Source: Hyphomicrobiaceae bacterium (lineage in GTDB: Bacteria > Pseudomonadota > Alphaproteobacteria > Rhizobiales > Hyphomicrobiaceae). From it: a DNA stretch of 64,000 nt. Below are positions 57,453-64,000 of this stretch, piece after piece. Numbering within the stretch: the first letter of the stretch is position 1; each line of letters starts with the position of its first letter. Both the position numbers and the translations under genes were made by a program. Location: positions 1 through 64,000 of the forward strand of contig JAEUMD010000011.1 of NCBI GenBank assembly GCA_016793635.1, read 5' to 3'. Below the pieces are notes generated by a model, which did no database searches, had not been told where the DNA came from, and saw nothing but the letters and a program-made list of their open reading frames with translations.

Positions 57453-57566
57453 CGGCGTGCGGGCGGCACCATGGGTGGGGCCTGTGCCCGTGCAGGGTGG
57501 GGCGCTCACCCCGCCCAAGCCGCCGCTTCCGTGCTAAACTGCGATGATGAGAGTCCGGGGAGGAGC

Positions 57567-58139
57567 ATGACCGAGCAGAAGCCCAAGACGAAGCCGCGAA
57601 CGGCCGCCAAGCGCGCGCCGCGTCGAGGGCTGCGTGGAAAAGCGGCGAGCGAGGCCAAGGCTCAGGCAAACCCAGCGGACGCCATGACGCGGTCGTCACC
57701 GAAGAGCGACCCGAAGCCCCCGACGCCGAAGCGCGCCGCGAAAGCCAATGTCAAGGCTCCGGCAAAGGCCAAGACGGCGCGTGGCCGCAAATCGGCAGCC
57801 GACGCCGCGCGGGCATCACGCAAGGCGCGGTTTGCGGTCGGTGATGTCGTGCGTCACCGTTTCTACCCGTTTCGTGGTGTCGTCTACGATATCGATCCCG
57901 TCTTCGCCAACACGGAAGAATGGTGGCTGTCGATCCCCGAGGAAATCCGCCCGTCCAAGGATCAGCCGTTCTATCACCTGCTGGCGGAAAACGCGGAGAC
58001 GGAGTACGTCGCCTACGTTTCGGAGCAGAACCTGCTGCCCGACAACACGGGCAAGCCGCTGCGCCACCCGAAGATCCGCGAGATGTTCGAGGTCGACGAC
58101 GATGGCGCCTACCATGCGGTGTTCATCAGCCGCCATTGA
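57567..58139 (+). CDS. hspQ: HspQ family protein with long basic N-terminal extension
   Basis: A 190-residue protein. The last 100 residues form the HspQ/hemimethylated-DNA-binding (YccV-like) domain: ARFAVGDVVRHRFYPFRGVVYDIDP, EEWWLSIPEE, QPFYHLLAEN and YVAYVSEQNLLPD. HspQ modulates Lon protease and DnaA stability in enterobacteria. The first 85 or so residues are an extra Lys/Ala/Arg/Pro-rich tail resembling histone H1 tails. The ATG at 57567 follows GGGGAGGAGC, so the extension is well supported. It is convergent with the next gene. Confidence 0.88.
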   Translation: MTEQKPKTKPRTAAKRAPRRGLRGKAASEAKAQANPADAMTRSSPKSDPKPPTPKRAAKANVKAPAKAKTARGRKSAADAARASRKARFAVGDVVRHRFYPFRGVVYDIDPVFANTEEWWLSIPEEIRPSKDQPFYHLLAENAETEYVAYVSEQNLLPDNTGKPLRHPKIREMFEVDDDGAYHAVFISRH

Positions 58140-58235
58140 CGGAGTTGCAGCCGCCGTGCCGGCCGGATGACGTGGCGCGGTGTGCCTGCTCACGTACGAG
58201 CCACTGCAGAACGGACCACGAGTAGCAGCGGACCC

Positions 58236-58904
58236 TCAGGGCCCGGGCTTCGTGGCCGGGCCCGCGGCGGTTTCGAAGGTCTCGGGCTCCACGCTCACCA
58301 GATCGCCACCGTTGTCGCGCCAGCCGTCGGTCCCCTGCGGAAACCAGGCGATGTTGGTGTAGCCCCACTCGACCGCGCGTTTGGCTGCGTTCCAGCTCAT
58401 CCAGCAGTCCGCGAGACAGAAGAACACAAGCGACTTCGCCTTATCGCCGCCCGTGAGGCGCTCGAGACCTGCGCGGAAATAGGCTTCGGGTTCTGGCGCC
58501 AGCTTTCCGTAACCGACGTTTGGCAGCCAATAGGAGCCGGCGATGCTGAGGTGCTTGGCGCTGCGCCAGATGGTTCCGGGCGGCAGGCCCGCGGGTTTCG
58601 GTGCGCGCGGGTAGACGTCGATCAGGATCGAGACGCGCTTTTCGTGCTCGGCCATCGCCATCACGGCATCGACGACGCGGGCCCCCTTGAGCGTGGCGGG
58701 CACCGGAGAGTTGTAGTGGTCGGTGCGGTAGTCCGCTGGCTCTTCGATCTTGACAGGTTCGATGGTGTGGGCTGGCGCAGCTCCATCGGCGGCTATGGCC
58801 GGTTGCCCGGACAGCGCCATCAGGGTGCCGGAAAACGTGCAGATCGCCAGCGCGACTTTCCAGGCGGCGGCGCCCCCGGTTCGGCGGCCACTGTGCTTGT
58901 TCAC
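58236..58904 (-). CDS. PQQ-dependent catabolism-associated CXXCW-type protein
   Basis: A 222-residue exported protein, last gene of the xox cluster. Signal peptide at about residues 1-40 (AIAADG). The body carries DYRTDHYNSPVPATLKGA, ILIDVYPRAPKP and a rhodanese-like core with FFCLADCWMSWNAAKRA followed by GYTNIAWFPQGTDGW. The two cysteines before Trp (C-LAD-C-W as read here) define the family known from PQQ-alcohol dehydrogenase loci. Role unproven; disulfide or sulfur chemistry in periplasmic dehydrogenase maturation is possible. The GTG at 58904 is 6 nt after GGGAGG. Confidence 0.82.
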   Translation of the reverse strand: MNKHSGRRTGGAAAWKVALAICTFSGTLMALSGQPAIAADGAAPAHTIEPVKIEEPADYRTDHYNSPVPATLKGARVVDAVMAMAEHEKRVSILIDVYPRAPKPAGLPPGTIWRSAKHLSIAGSYWLPNVGYGKLAPEPEAYFRAGLERLTGGDKAKSLVFFCLADCWMSWNAAKRAVEWGYTNIAWFPQGTDGWRDNGGDLVSVEPETFETAAGPATKPGP

Positions 58905-58980
58905 ACCGGTATCCTCCCGCGCGAGGTAGCTTCCATCGGTGGTGCATAGAGCAGGCACCGCCGCCAGCCTCACCGCGCCG

Positions 58981-59844
58981 CTACTTGCGGGGCGCGGTGA
59001 TCAGGTTATTGCTCTCGTCGAGCAGCGGCACGCCGTAGTCGAGCAGCACCTTGTCCATGTCGCCCTGACGTTTGGCGATGATGTCGTTCAACTGACGCTT
59101 CCAAACGTCGTCGCCTTGGCGCACACCCATGGTGATGCGATAGGCCATGCGCGGACCTGTTGCTTCTTTGACCAGTGGTGCGACCACGAGTTCCTCCCCT
59201 CCCCGGCGGGAGAAGAAGCCTGCGATCGGCCCCCAGAGGACTCCGGCATCGACCTCACCCTTGCGAATATCCTCGATCATCCGCTCGGCGGGGGATTCGT
59301 AACGGCGGTCCACGGTGAGGGGATACGGACGGGCATGGCCCATCAGCCCGAGCGTCGTCATGATATCGCCTGGCGGCGTGCCGGCGATGATGCCGATTCG
59401 GCGGCCCTTGAGACGCTCGTCGGCGAGACTGGCGACGCCGTCGAGACCCTTCCCCTTGCGATAGAGGAGCGCATAGGTGGAGCGATAATAATGGTTCGTG
59501 TTGAGCACGAACTCGTCGCCCTGCGCGAAGCCGATGACGACATCGCAAGCCTTGGCGAACAGTGTGCGGCGGATGAAGCCCGTCGCCTGCGGAAACCAAG
59601 TGTACTCGACCGGGATCTTCAGTTCGTCCGCGACGATGTCGGCGATACGGTTCTCGAAACCCTCACCCTTCTGGTTGGAGAAGGGCAAGTTAGCGGGATC
59701 CGAGCACACGCGCAGCACGCGGCGGTTGACGAGATCGGCCTTCTGGCCTTCCGCCGCCTGTGCGCTGGGCAAGGCGACGAGGCTCAGCAGCGCGGCAATC
59801 GCGCCGCAGAGCCCCCGCGCGACGACGGATCGAGCATTAGCCAC
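58981..59844 (-). CDS. xoxJ: XoxJ: quinoprotein-associated periplasmic binding protein
   Basis: A 287-residue solute-binding-fold protein of the MoxJ/XoxJ family. Signal peptide at about residues 1-27 (AQAAEG), then RRVLRVCSDPANLPFSNQKGEGFENRIADIVADEL and YTWFPQATGFIRRTL, all diagnostic. XoxJ binds and is thought to help activate XoxF or hand over cofactors. The GTG at 59844 overlaps the end of xoxG by 8 nt (GTGGCTAA), so the two are coupled. Length and order are standard. Confidence 0.9.
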   Translation of the reverse strand: MANARSVVARGLCGAIAALLSLVALPSAQAAEGQKADLVNRRVLRVCSDPANLPFSNQKGEGFENRIADIVADELKIPVEYTWFPQATGFIRRTLFAKACDVVIGFAQGDEFVLNTNHYYRSTYALLYRKGKGLDGVASLADERLKGRRIGIIAGTPPGDIMTTLGLMGHARPYPLTVDRRYESPAERMIEDIRKGEVDAGVLWGPIAGFFSRRGGEELVVAPLVKEATGPRMAYRITMGVRQGDDVWKRQLNDIIAKRQGDMDKVLLDYGVPLLDESNNLITAPRK

Positions 59845-60412
59845 CGAAACACGCCTTGTCGAATTCCTTGGCGGCGTCGGGCTTCTCGTCACGGCCGACA
59901 GGACGGCCACGGCCGACAGCGTCGTCGGAACGGGCCTTGAGATAGATGTAGATGTCGTCGACGTAGCACATGACGTTCTTGTTGTCGCCGAGCGCGGGCA
60001 TCACGCTCTCCTGGCCGCCGGGCAGGTGACGGATACGGCCCGAAGCGACGACGCCGATGAAGTCAGAATAGTTGAGCGTCTTCAGCGAGTCCTTCAGAGC
60101 CGGGGCATAGGTCGAGCCCTCGCCCTCGGGACCATGGCAGACGTGGCATTCGGAGTGATAGCGCCGGAACCCGGAGTACGCGTACCAATCGAGGGTACCG
60201 TCCTTCTTGACGTGATAGGTCGGATCGCCGTCCGGCGTGGTCCACTTGCCGTCCTGCTCCTTTGCGCCCTTCTGGGTCTTCGAGCCATCCTCGAGGGTGA
60301 CCATCTCGGGGCCGACGGCCAGAACCGGCGTCGACGCCACGACGGAAAGACCGGCGATCGCTGCCGCGATACCCAGGACATTGCGGCGGGCCAGATTATG
60401 GGACTTCGTCAC
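59837..60412 (-). CDS. xoxG: XoxG: c-type cytochrome electron acceptor of XoxF
   Basis: A 191-residue periplasmic cytochrome c (cL type). The haem motif CHVCH is at residues 89-93; the Met in ESVMPALGDN is the likely sixth ligand. The N-terminus has LARRNVLGIAAAIAG, a twin-arginine-like signal, unusual for a cytochrome c. The GTG at 60412 follows AGAGGA at 5 nt. XoxG accepts electrons from the lanthanide methanol dehydrogenase and passes them to the terminal oxidase. Confidence 0.92.
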   Translation of the reverse strand: MTKSHNLARRNVLGIAAAIAGLSVVASTPVLAVGPEMVTLEDGSKTQKGAKEQDGKWTTPDGDPTYHVKKDGTLDWYAYSGFRRYHSECHVCHGPEGEGSTYAPALKDSLKTLNYSDFIGVVASGRIRHLPGGQESVMPALGDNKNVMCYVDDIYIYLKARSDDAVGRGRPVGRDEKPDAAKEFDKACFGG

Positions 60413-60785
60413 GCGCTTCCTCTTATCGTCGTTCGAGTTGTTTTCATTGGTCCGCCGAGCAAGGCCCGCGGACACGGACTTTCCGCAACCCTTGCCGGTC
60501 GAGGCCAGCTTCGCGCTTCAAGAACGCTTAGCGAGCTCCCCGGCGGCTTGAGCCCGGGCAATCTTCGGTCGCGACAACTGGCCAGGACGAACGTTCAGCC
60601 ACCCTGGCCCGAAGCACCACCGCCCGGCACCACCTGCCCTTGCTCGCGGGTGTCGCAGAGGCGGCTGGCGAGCGGCGGACAGGCGACAACAGAAAAGTAC
60701 GCCATTGGCGCGGCTTTGGTTGACCGCTTCGCGACTGCCGACATCAACTTGCGGTGATCGACACCGCTGGTCCCAAACGCACCGG

Positions 60786-60811
60786 CAAAACGCGCTCTCA
60801 AAACGCGCTCT
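60786..60811. repeat. Tandem 13-bp repeat between xoxF and xoxG
   Basis: CAAAACGCGCTCT occurs twice head to tail (60786-60798 and 60799-60811), about 110 nt after xoxF and 375 nt before xoxG. The copies are identical. Confidence 0.75.
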
Positions 60812-60867
60812 GGCGGTCTTGCGCTGGTGGGCTTCCGGGCGGTGATCGGTCTCTACTTGAATCGAAA

Positions 60868-60896
60868 CCGGCGCGGGTCGATTTGGCCCGCGCCGG
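60868..60896 (-). terminator. Hairpin (terminator or attenuator) after xoxF
   Basis: CCGGCGCGGG and its exact reverse complement form a 10-bp stem around a 9-nt loop, 24 nt past the xoxF stop. In the xoxF direction TTTCGATTC follows, a weak U-tract. This suggests partial termination or protection of the xoxF mRNA 3' end. Confidence 0.7.
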
Positions 60897-60919
60897 AAGA
60901 GTTGCTGGCTATTTTCTTG

Positions 60920-62722
60920 TTATGGGAGTGAGAAGACCGTCAGGACGCCACCGAGAGCGGTGTAGTTCTTCAGGCCCGCGTAGCCACCGACGGCGCCGAG
61001 ACCGTCGTTCGGGTTGGTGAGGCCGGCCGCGAGACCGATGCCTGCCCAGCCGCCGATACCCGAGAGGATCGCGACGTACTGCTTGCCCTTGTGGCCGTAG
61101 GTCATCACGTTACCGATGATGCCCGACGGGGTCTTGAACTTGAACAGCTCCTTGCCGTCCTTCGGATCGACGGCCTTCAGGTAGCCCTCGAGGGTACCGT
61201 AGAAGACGACGTCGCCAGCGGTCGCGAGAGCGCCGGACCAGACGGAGAACGGCTCAGGCTTCGACCAGACGATCTTGCCAGCGCCGGCATCCCAGGCAAT
61301 GAAGTTGCCCATTCCGCCATGGCTGTTCGGAGCCGGGAACATGGACAGCGTGGCGCCGACGTAGGGCTGACCAGCCGTGTACGAAACCTTGAAGGGCTCG
61401 TAGTCCATGCAGACGTGGTTGGTCGGGACGAAGAACAGGCCGGCCTTCGGCGAGAAGGTGGCCGGCTGCTGGTCCTTGGAACCCAGAGCCGCCGGGCAGA
61501 TGCCCTTCGTGTTCACGTCCGCGCCACCCTTCGCCGTCGAGTACTTGTCGACGACATACGGACGGCCGTAGTTCGGCTTCGAAGCGTCCATCTCGACGCC
61601 CGTCGTCCAGTTCACAGCCGGATCGTACTTCTCGGCGACGAGAAGCTCACCGGTGTGACGGTCGAGGGTGTAGCCGAGGCCGTTACGATCGAAGTGCACG
61701 GCGACTTTGCGCTTCTTGCCCTTCACATCGACGTCGGCGAGGATCACCTCGTTGATGCCGTCGTAGTCCCACTCGTCGAACGGCGTCATCTGGTAGGCCC
61801 ACTTGGCCACACCGGTGTCGACGTCACGCCCGAACAGCGTCATCGACCACTTGTTGTCGCCCGGACGCTGCGTGGGGTTCCAGGTCGAGGGGTTGCCCGA
61901 CCCGTAGTACATCAGGTTGACCTCGGGATCGTACGAATACCAGCCCCAGGTGCAGCCGCCGCCGATCTTCCACTGGTCGCCCTGCCAGGTCTTGAGCGAG
62001 CTGTCCTTGCCGACCGGCTTGCCGAGCGACATCGTCTTCTCGGGGTCGAACTTGATCTGATCGTCCGGACCAACCGAGTGAGCGCGCCAGACCTGCTTGC
62101 CGGTGTTCATGTCGTAAGCGGTGACATGGCACTGCACGCCGAACTCGCCGCCCGAGATGCCGACGATGACCTTGTCCTTGACCGGCAGAACGGTCGCGGT
62201 GTTGGTCTCGCCCTTCTTCGGATCGCCGTTCACGGCCTTCCAGACTTCCTTGCCGGTCTTCGCGTCGAGCGCGACGACGGTGGTGTCAGCCTGGTGGAGG
62301 AAGATCTTGCCGTCAGCATATGCGAGGCCACGGTTCACCGTGTCGCAGCACATGACGGGAATGACCGACGGATCCTGCTTGGGCTCGTACTTCCAGATGA
62401 TCCGGCCGTCGTTGTTGAGGTCGAGAGCGTAGACGATGTTCGGGAACGGAGTGTGAACCCACATCGTGTCGCCGACCACGATGGGCGAACCCTCGTGACC
62501 GCGGAGCACGCCGGTCGAGAAGGTCCACGCGACCTTAAGGTCCTTGACGTTGCTCTTGTTGATCTGATCCAGCTTCGAATAGCGCTGGTTGAAGTAGTCA
62601 CCGGTCTGCAGGACCCAGTTGTTGGGGTCACTTACCAGCTTCGAAACGTTGTCGTTCGCCAGGACCGGCGAAGCGATAAACGTCGTCGCCAGCAATGCAC
62701 CTGTTAGTGCACTCTTGCGCAT
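60920..62722 (-). CDS. xoxF: Lanthanide-dependent methanol dehydrogenase XoxF
   Basis: A 600-residue periplasmic PQQ eight-bladed propeller. Signal peptide at residues 1-22. The adjacent-cysteine disulfide is C125-C126. Metal and active-site residues are E193 (GGEFG), N277 (GSGNPS), catalytic D319 and D321 in DEWDYDG. The second Asp, two residues after the catalytic one, is Ala in calcium-type MxaF and marks lanthanide enzymes. Tryptophan-docking GGWAG/GGYAG motifs close the protein. The pattern and the G-J order fit the XoxF5 type. AAGGAGG precedes the ATG. No mxaF or small subunit gene is in the window. Confidence 0.95.
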   Translation of the reverse strand: MRKSALTGALLATTFIASPVLANDNVSKLVSDPNNWVLQTGDYFNQRYSKLDQINKSNVKDLKVAWTFSTGVLRGHEGSPIVVGDTMWVHTPFPNIVYALDLNNDGRIIWKYEPKQDPSVIPVMCCDTVNRGLAYADGKIFLHQADTTVVALDAKTGKEVWKAVNGDPKKGETNTATVLPVKDKVIVGISGGEFGVQCHVTAYDMNTGKQVWRAHSVGPDDQIKFDPEKTMSLGKPVGKDSSLKTWQGDQWKIGGGCTWGWYSYDPEVNLMYYGSGNPSTWNPTQRPGDNKWSMTLFGRDVDTGVAKWAYQMTPFDEWDYDGINEVILADVDVKGKKRKVAVHFDRNGLGYTLDRHTGELLVAEKYDPAVNWTTGVEMDASKPNYGRPYVVDKYSTAKGGADVNTKGICPAALGSKDQQPATFSPKAGLFFVPTNHVCMDYEPFKVSYTAGQPYVGATLSMFPAPNSHGGMGNFIAWDAGAGKIVWSKPEPFSVWSGALATAGDVVFYGTLEGYLKAVDPKDGKELFKFKTPSGIIGNVMTYGHKGKQYVAILSGIGGWAGIGLAAGLTNPNDGLGAVGGYAGLKNYTALGGVLTVFSLP

Positions 62723-63170
62723 TGCGCTTCCTCCTTAAGGTTCTTGCCACGCTTGCAAGCGGCAGCTGTCGTCAGCGTGTCACGGGCCTAGGAGCGGACT
62801 TGGGGAACGTCCTGTTGCTTATGCTCCGTAGGACCTACGAAACGACCCCGGACAGATCGTCGCGGTGGGGCCTGAAGTCGCAGCTACCGGACGGCATCTA
62901 GGCATTTTTTGTCAGGCGTTGCAAGACAAAGGTCGAAAGGTATCTGGGTCGCGGTCAATCCAGATGCAGACCAGAACAAAATGAGACAACGAAGCTGACC
63001 CATTATATCCGCGAATTTAAGCGGCTTATTGCGGCGCAGCGCCAAATGGTGCGCCGCACGTCTGATTGTCCGCCAAAAAAGCAAAACGGCTCGCAAGGGT
63101 TTGATTGGCCAGCTCACGCGGGACGTCCGACAATGGGAGAGCGGCTGAACGCGGAGCGGCAGGTGGCGAA
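62723..63170. promoter_or_regulatory. Divergent control region between xoxF and the metallohydrolase gene
   Basis: A 448-nt region that must contain the xoxF promoter (minus) and that of the metallohydrolase gene (plus). Its middle (62890-63110) is AT-richer than its surroundings. Two symmetric elements stand out: CGTAGG-A-CCTACG at 62827-62839, about 105 nt before xoxF, and TGCGGCGCA/TGCGCCGCA at 63030-63058. Both are possible regulator sites; no known binding site could be assigned. Confidence 0.55.
63030..63058. repeat. Perfect 9-bp inverted repeat upstream of the metallohydrolase gene
   Basis: TGCGGCGCA (63030-63038) and TGCGCCGCA (63050-63058) are exact reverse complements separated by 11 nt. 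Centre-to-centre spacing of 20 nt is about two helical turns, as expected for a dimeric regulator. Confidence 0.65.
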
Positions 63171-64000
63171 GTGAACTGGATTGGGATGCTAAAGGCCGGC
63201 GGACTTGGCCTCGACCGTCGCCAGCTGCTGTCCGGGATTATCGGCAGCCTATTGTTTTATCGAGCGTTTCCGAGTGACGCTGCTGCGCACGCTACGACAC
63301 TCGTCGAAGTGGCGCCGGGGGTATTCGTGCACCGGGGCGAGCATGCCCCCGGCTACACGCCTGCCAATCGCGGCGATATTTCCAACTGCGGATTCGTCGT
63401 TGGCGGAGAATGCGTGGCCGTGATCGATACCGGCGGCACGGCGGCGTTCGGCAAAGAATTGCATCAGGCGATCCGTGGCGTCACTCCGCTGCCCGTCCGT
63501 TATGTCGTCAACACCCACATGCACCCCGACCATGTTCTCGGGAACGCCGCATTCCGGGGGGATGGCACCCATTTCGTCGGCCATCACAAGCTTGCGGCGG
63601 CGCTCACGGCGCGGGCTGAGCGCTATATCGCCGCCAACAAGACGGCGGCTGGCGATGAGGCCTTCGCCGGCACCGAAATCGTGCTCCCGGACATGGCCGT
63701 CGAAACGACGACCAGCCTCGATCTCGGCGGCCGCAGGCTGGAGCTCGTCGCACGCCGCACGGCCCACACCGACAATGACCTCACCGTTCGTGACGAAGCG
63801 ACCGGAACCCTATTCGTTGGCGATCTGATCTTCTCCGGGCACGTTCCCGCTCTCGACGGATCGATCCGGGGCTGGATCTCTTTGCTCGAGGAGCTGAGCG
63901 CTACTCCCGCCGAGCGCATCGTCCCTGGACACGGCCCGGCCTCCATGCCCTGGCCCGCGGCCGCGACGCCGATGTTGCAGTACTTGCAGGCCATTGCCAC
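63171..64000 (+). CDS. Quinoprotein relay system zinc metallohydrolase (cut by window end)
   Basis: An open frame of 276 codons running off the window. The N-terminus has LDRRQLLSGIIGSLL, a twin-arginine-like export signal. The metallo-beta-lactamase domain follows with VFVHRGEHAPGYTPANRGDISNCGF, IDTGG, the zinc motif HMHPDH, RTAHTDNDL, FVGDLIFSGHVPALDG and VPGHGPAS. This matches the SoxH-related metallohydrolases found with PQQ alcohol dehydrogenases. The substrate is unknown. The start is a GTG at 63171 after AGGTGG. It is divergent from xoxF; the C-terminus is missing only because of the window edge. Confidence 0.85.
   Translation, partial: MNWIGMLKAGGLGLDRRQLLSGIIGSLLFYRAFPSDAAAHATTLVEVAPGVFVHRGEHAPGYTPANRGDISNCGFVVGGECVAVIDTGGTAAFGKELHQAIRGVTPLPVRYVVNTHMHPDHVLGNAAFRGDGTHFVGHHKLAAALTARAERYIAANKTAAGDEAFAGTEIVLPDMAVETTTSLDLGGRRLELVARRTAHTDNDLTVRDEATGTLFVGDLIFSGHVPALDGSIRGWISLLEELSATPAERIVPGHGPASMPWPAAATPMLQYLQAIA

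Larger units (their letters stand above)
60413..60919. promoter_or_regulatory. xoxF-xoxG intergenic region
   Basis: A 507-nt gap inside the cluster. It has a hairpin directly after xoxF and a tandem 13-bp repeat at 60786-60811. No gene was recognised. Either xoxG-xoxJ has its own promoter or the hairpin lowers read-through so that XoxF is made in excess over its cytochrome. Confidence 0.5.

Noticed and set aside
61091-62707. A 538-codon plus-strand frame opposite xoxF
   Set aside because: It is a complementary-strand artefact; xoxF has all active-site residues and a strong ribosome binding site.

Overview
The window is high-GC chromosomal DNA of an alphaproteobacterium, most likely a methylotroph of the order Hyphomicrobiales close to Hyphomicrobium-type lineages. 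This rests on the gene orders tRNA-Ser/rlpA/dacA/tmk/holB/metG/tatD, rpsF-rpsR-DUF2232-rplI-dnaB and lptF-lptG-lptD-surA-pdxA-rsmA. It also rests on a lanthanide-type methanol dehydrogenase cluster and a malyl-CoA lyase, which fit serine-cycle C1 metabolism. The genus is an inference; no 16S gene is present.

1-11,898: the right end of an integrative conjugative element. It carries a Trb (P-type) type IV secretion operon, trbB (cut by the window edge)-C-D-E-J-K-L-F-G-I, with most junctions overlapping by ATGA. A DUF2274 gene with an apparent 1-nt frameshift follows. A second, translationally coupled operon follows that: a small acidic protein, a TumE-like toxin, a TumA/HVO_A0114-like HTH protein and a large serine recombinase. 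The last 12 codons and the stop of the recombinase lie inside a complete tRNA-Ser(UGA) gene on the other strand, which marks the likely attachment site. The relaxase, coupling protein and left end must lie upstream of the window.

11,899-24,473: core housekeeping genes: cell-wall enzymes (rlpA, dacA), nucleotide and DNA metabolism (tmk, holB, mazG), metG, tatD and a metallo-beta-lactamase-fold hydrolase. On the minus strand are an SDR oxidoreductase, an orphan TAXI-like periplasmic binding protein with an amphipathic tail, and a membrane protein of unknown function.

24,474-34,430: ribosomal proteins S6, S18 and L9 with a DUF2232 membrane protein, closed by a clear terminator. Then come replicative helicase dnaB, alr, radA, cvpA and purF, closed by a second terminator.

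34,431-55,200: envelope biogenesis. pepA is divergent from lptF-lptG-lptD-surA-pdxA-rsmA. On the minus strand runs the fatty-acid block fabD-fabG-acpP-fabF, followed by mltG, yicC, gmk, a possible beta-helix protein and an MHS-family transporter.

55,201-64,000: a small secreted basic protein, malyl-CoA lyase, an HspQ homologue with a long basic N-terminal extension, and the xoxF-xoxG-xoxJ-CXXCW cluster on the minus strand. Divergent from xoxF, and cut by the window end, is a quinoprotein-relay zinc metallohydrolase. Together these genes would oxidise methanol in the periplasm with a lanthanide-PQQ enzyme and pass electrons to cytochrome cL. Malyl-CoA lyase serves the downstream assimilation cycle.

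No CRISPR array, rRNA gene or insertion sequence was recognised.
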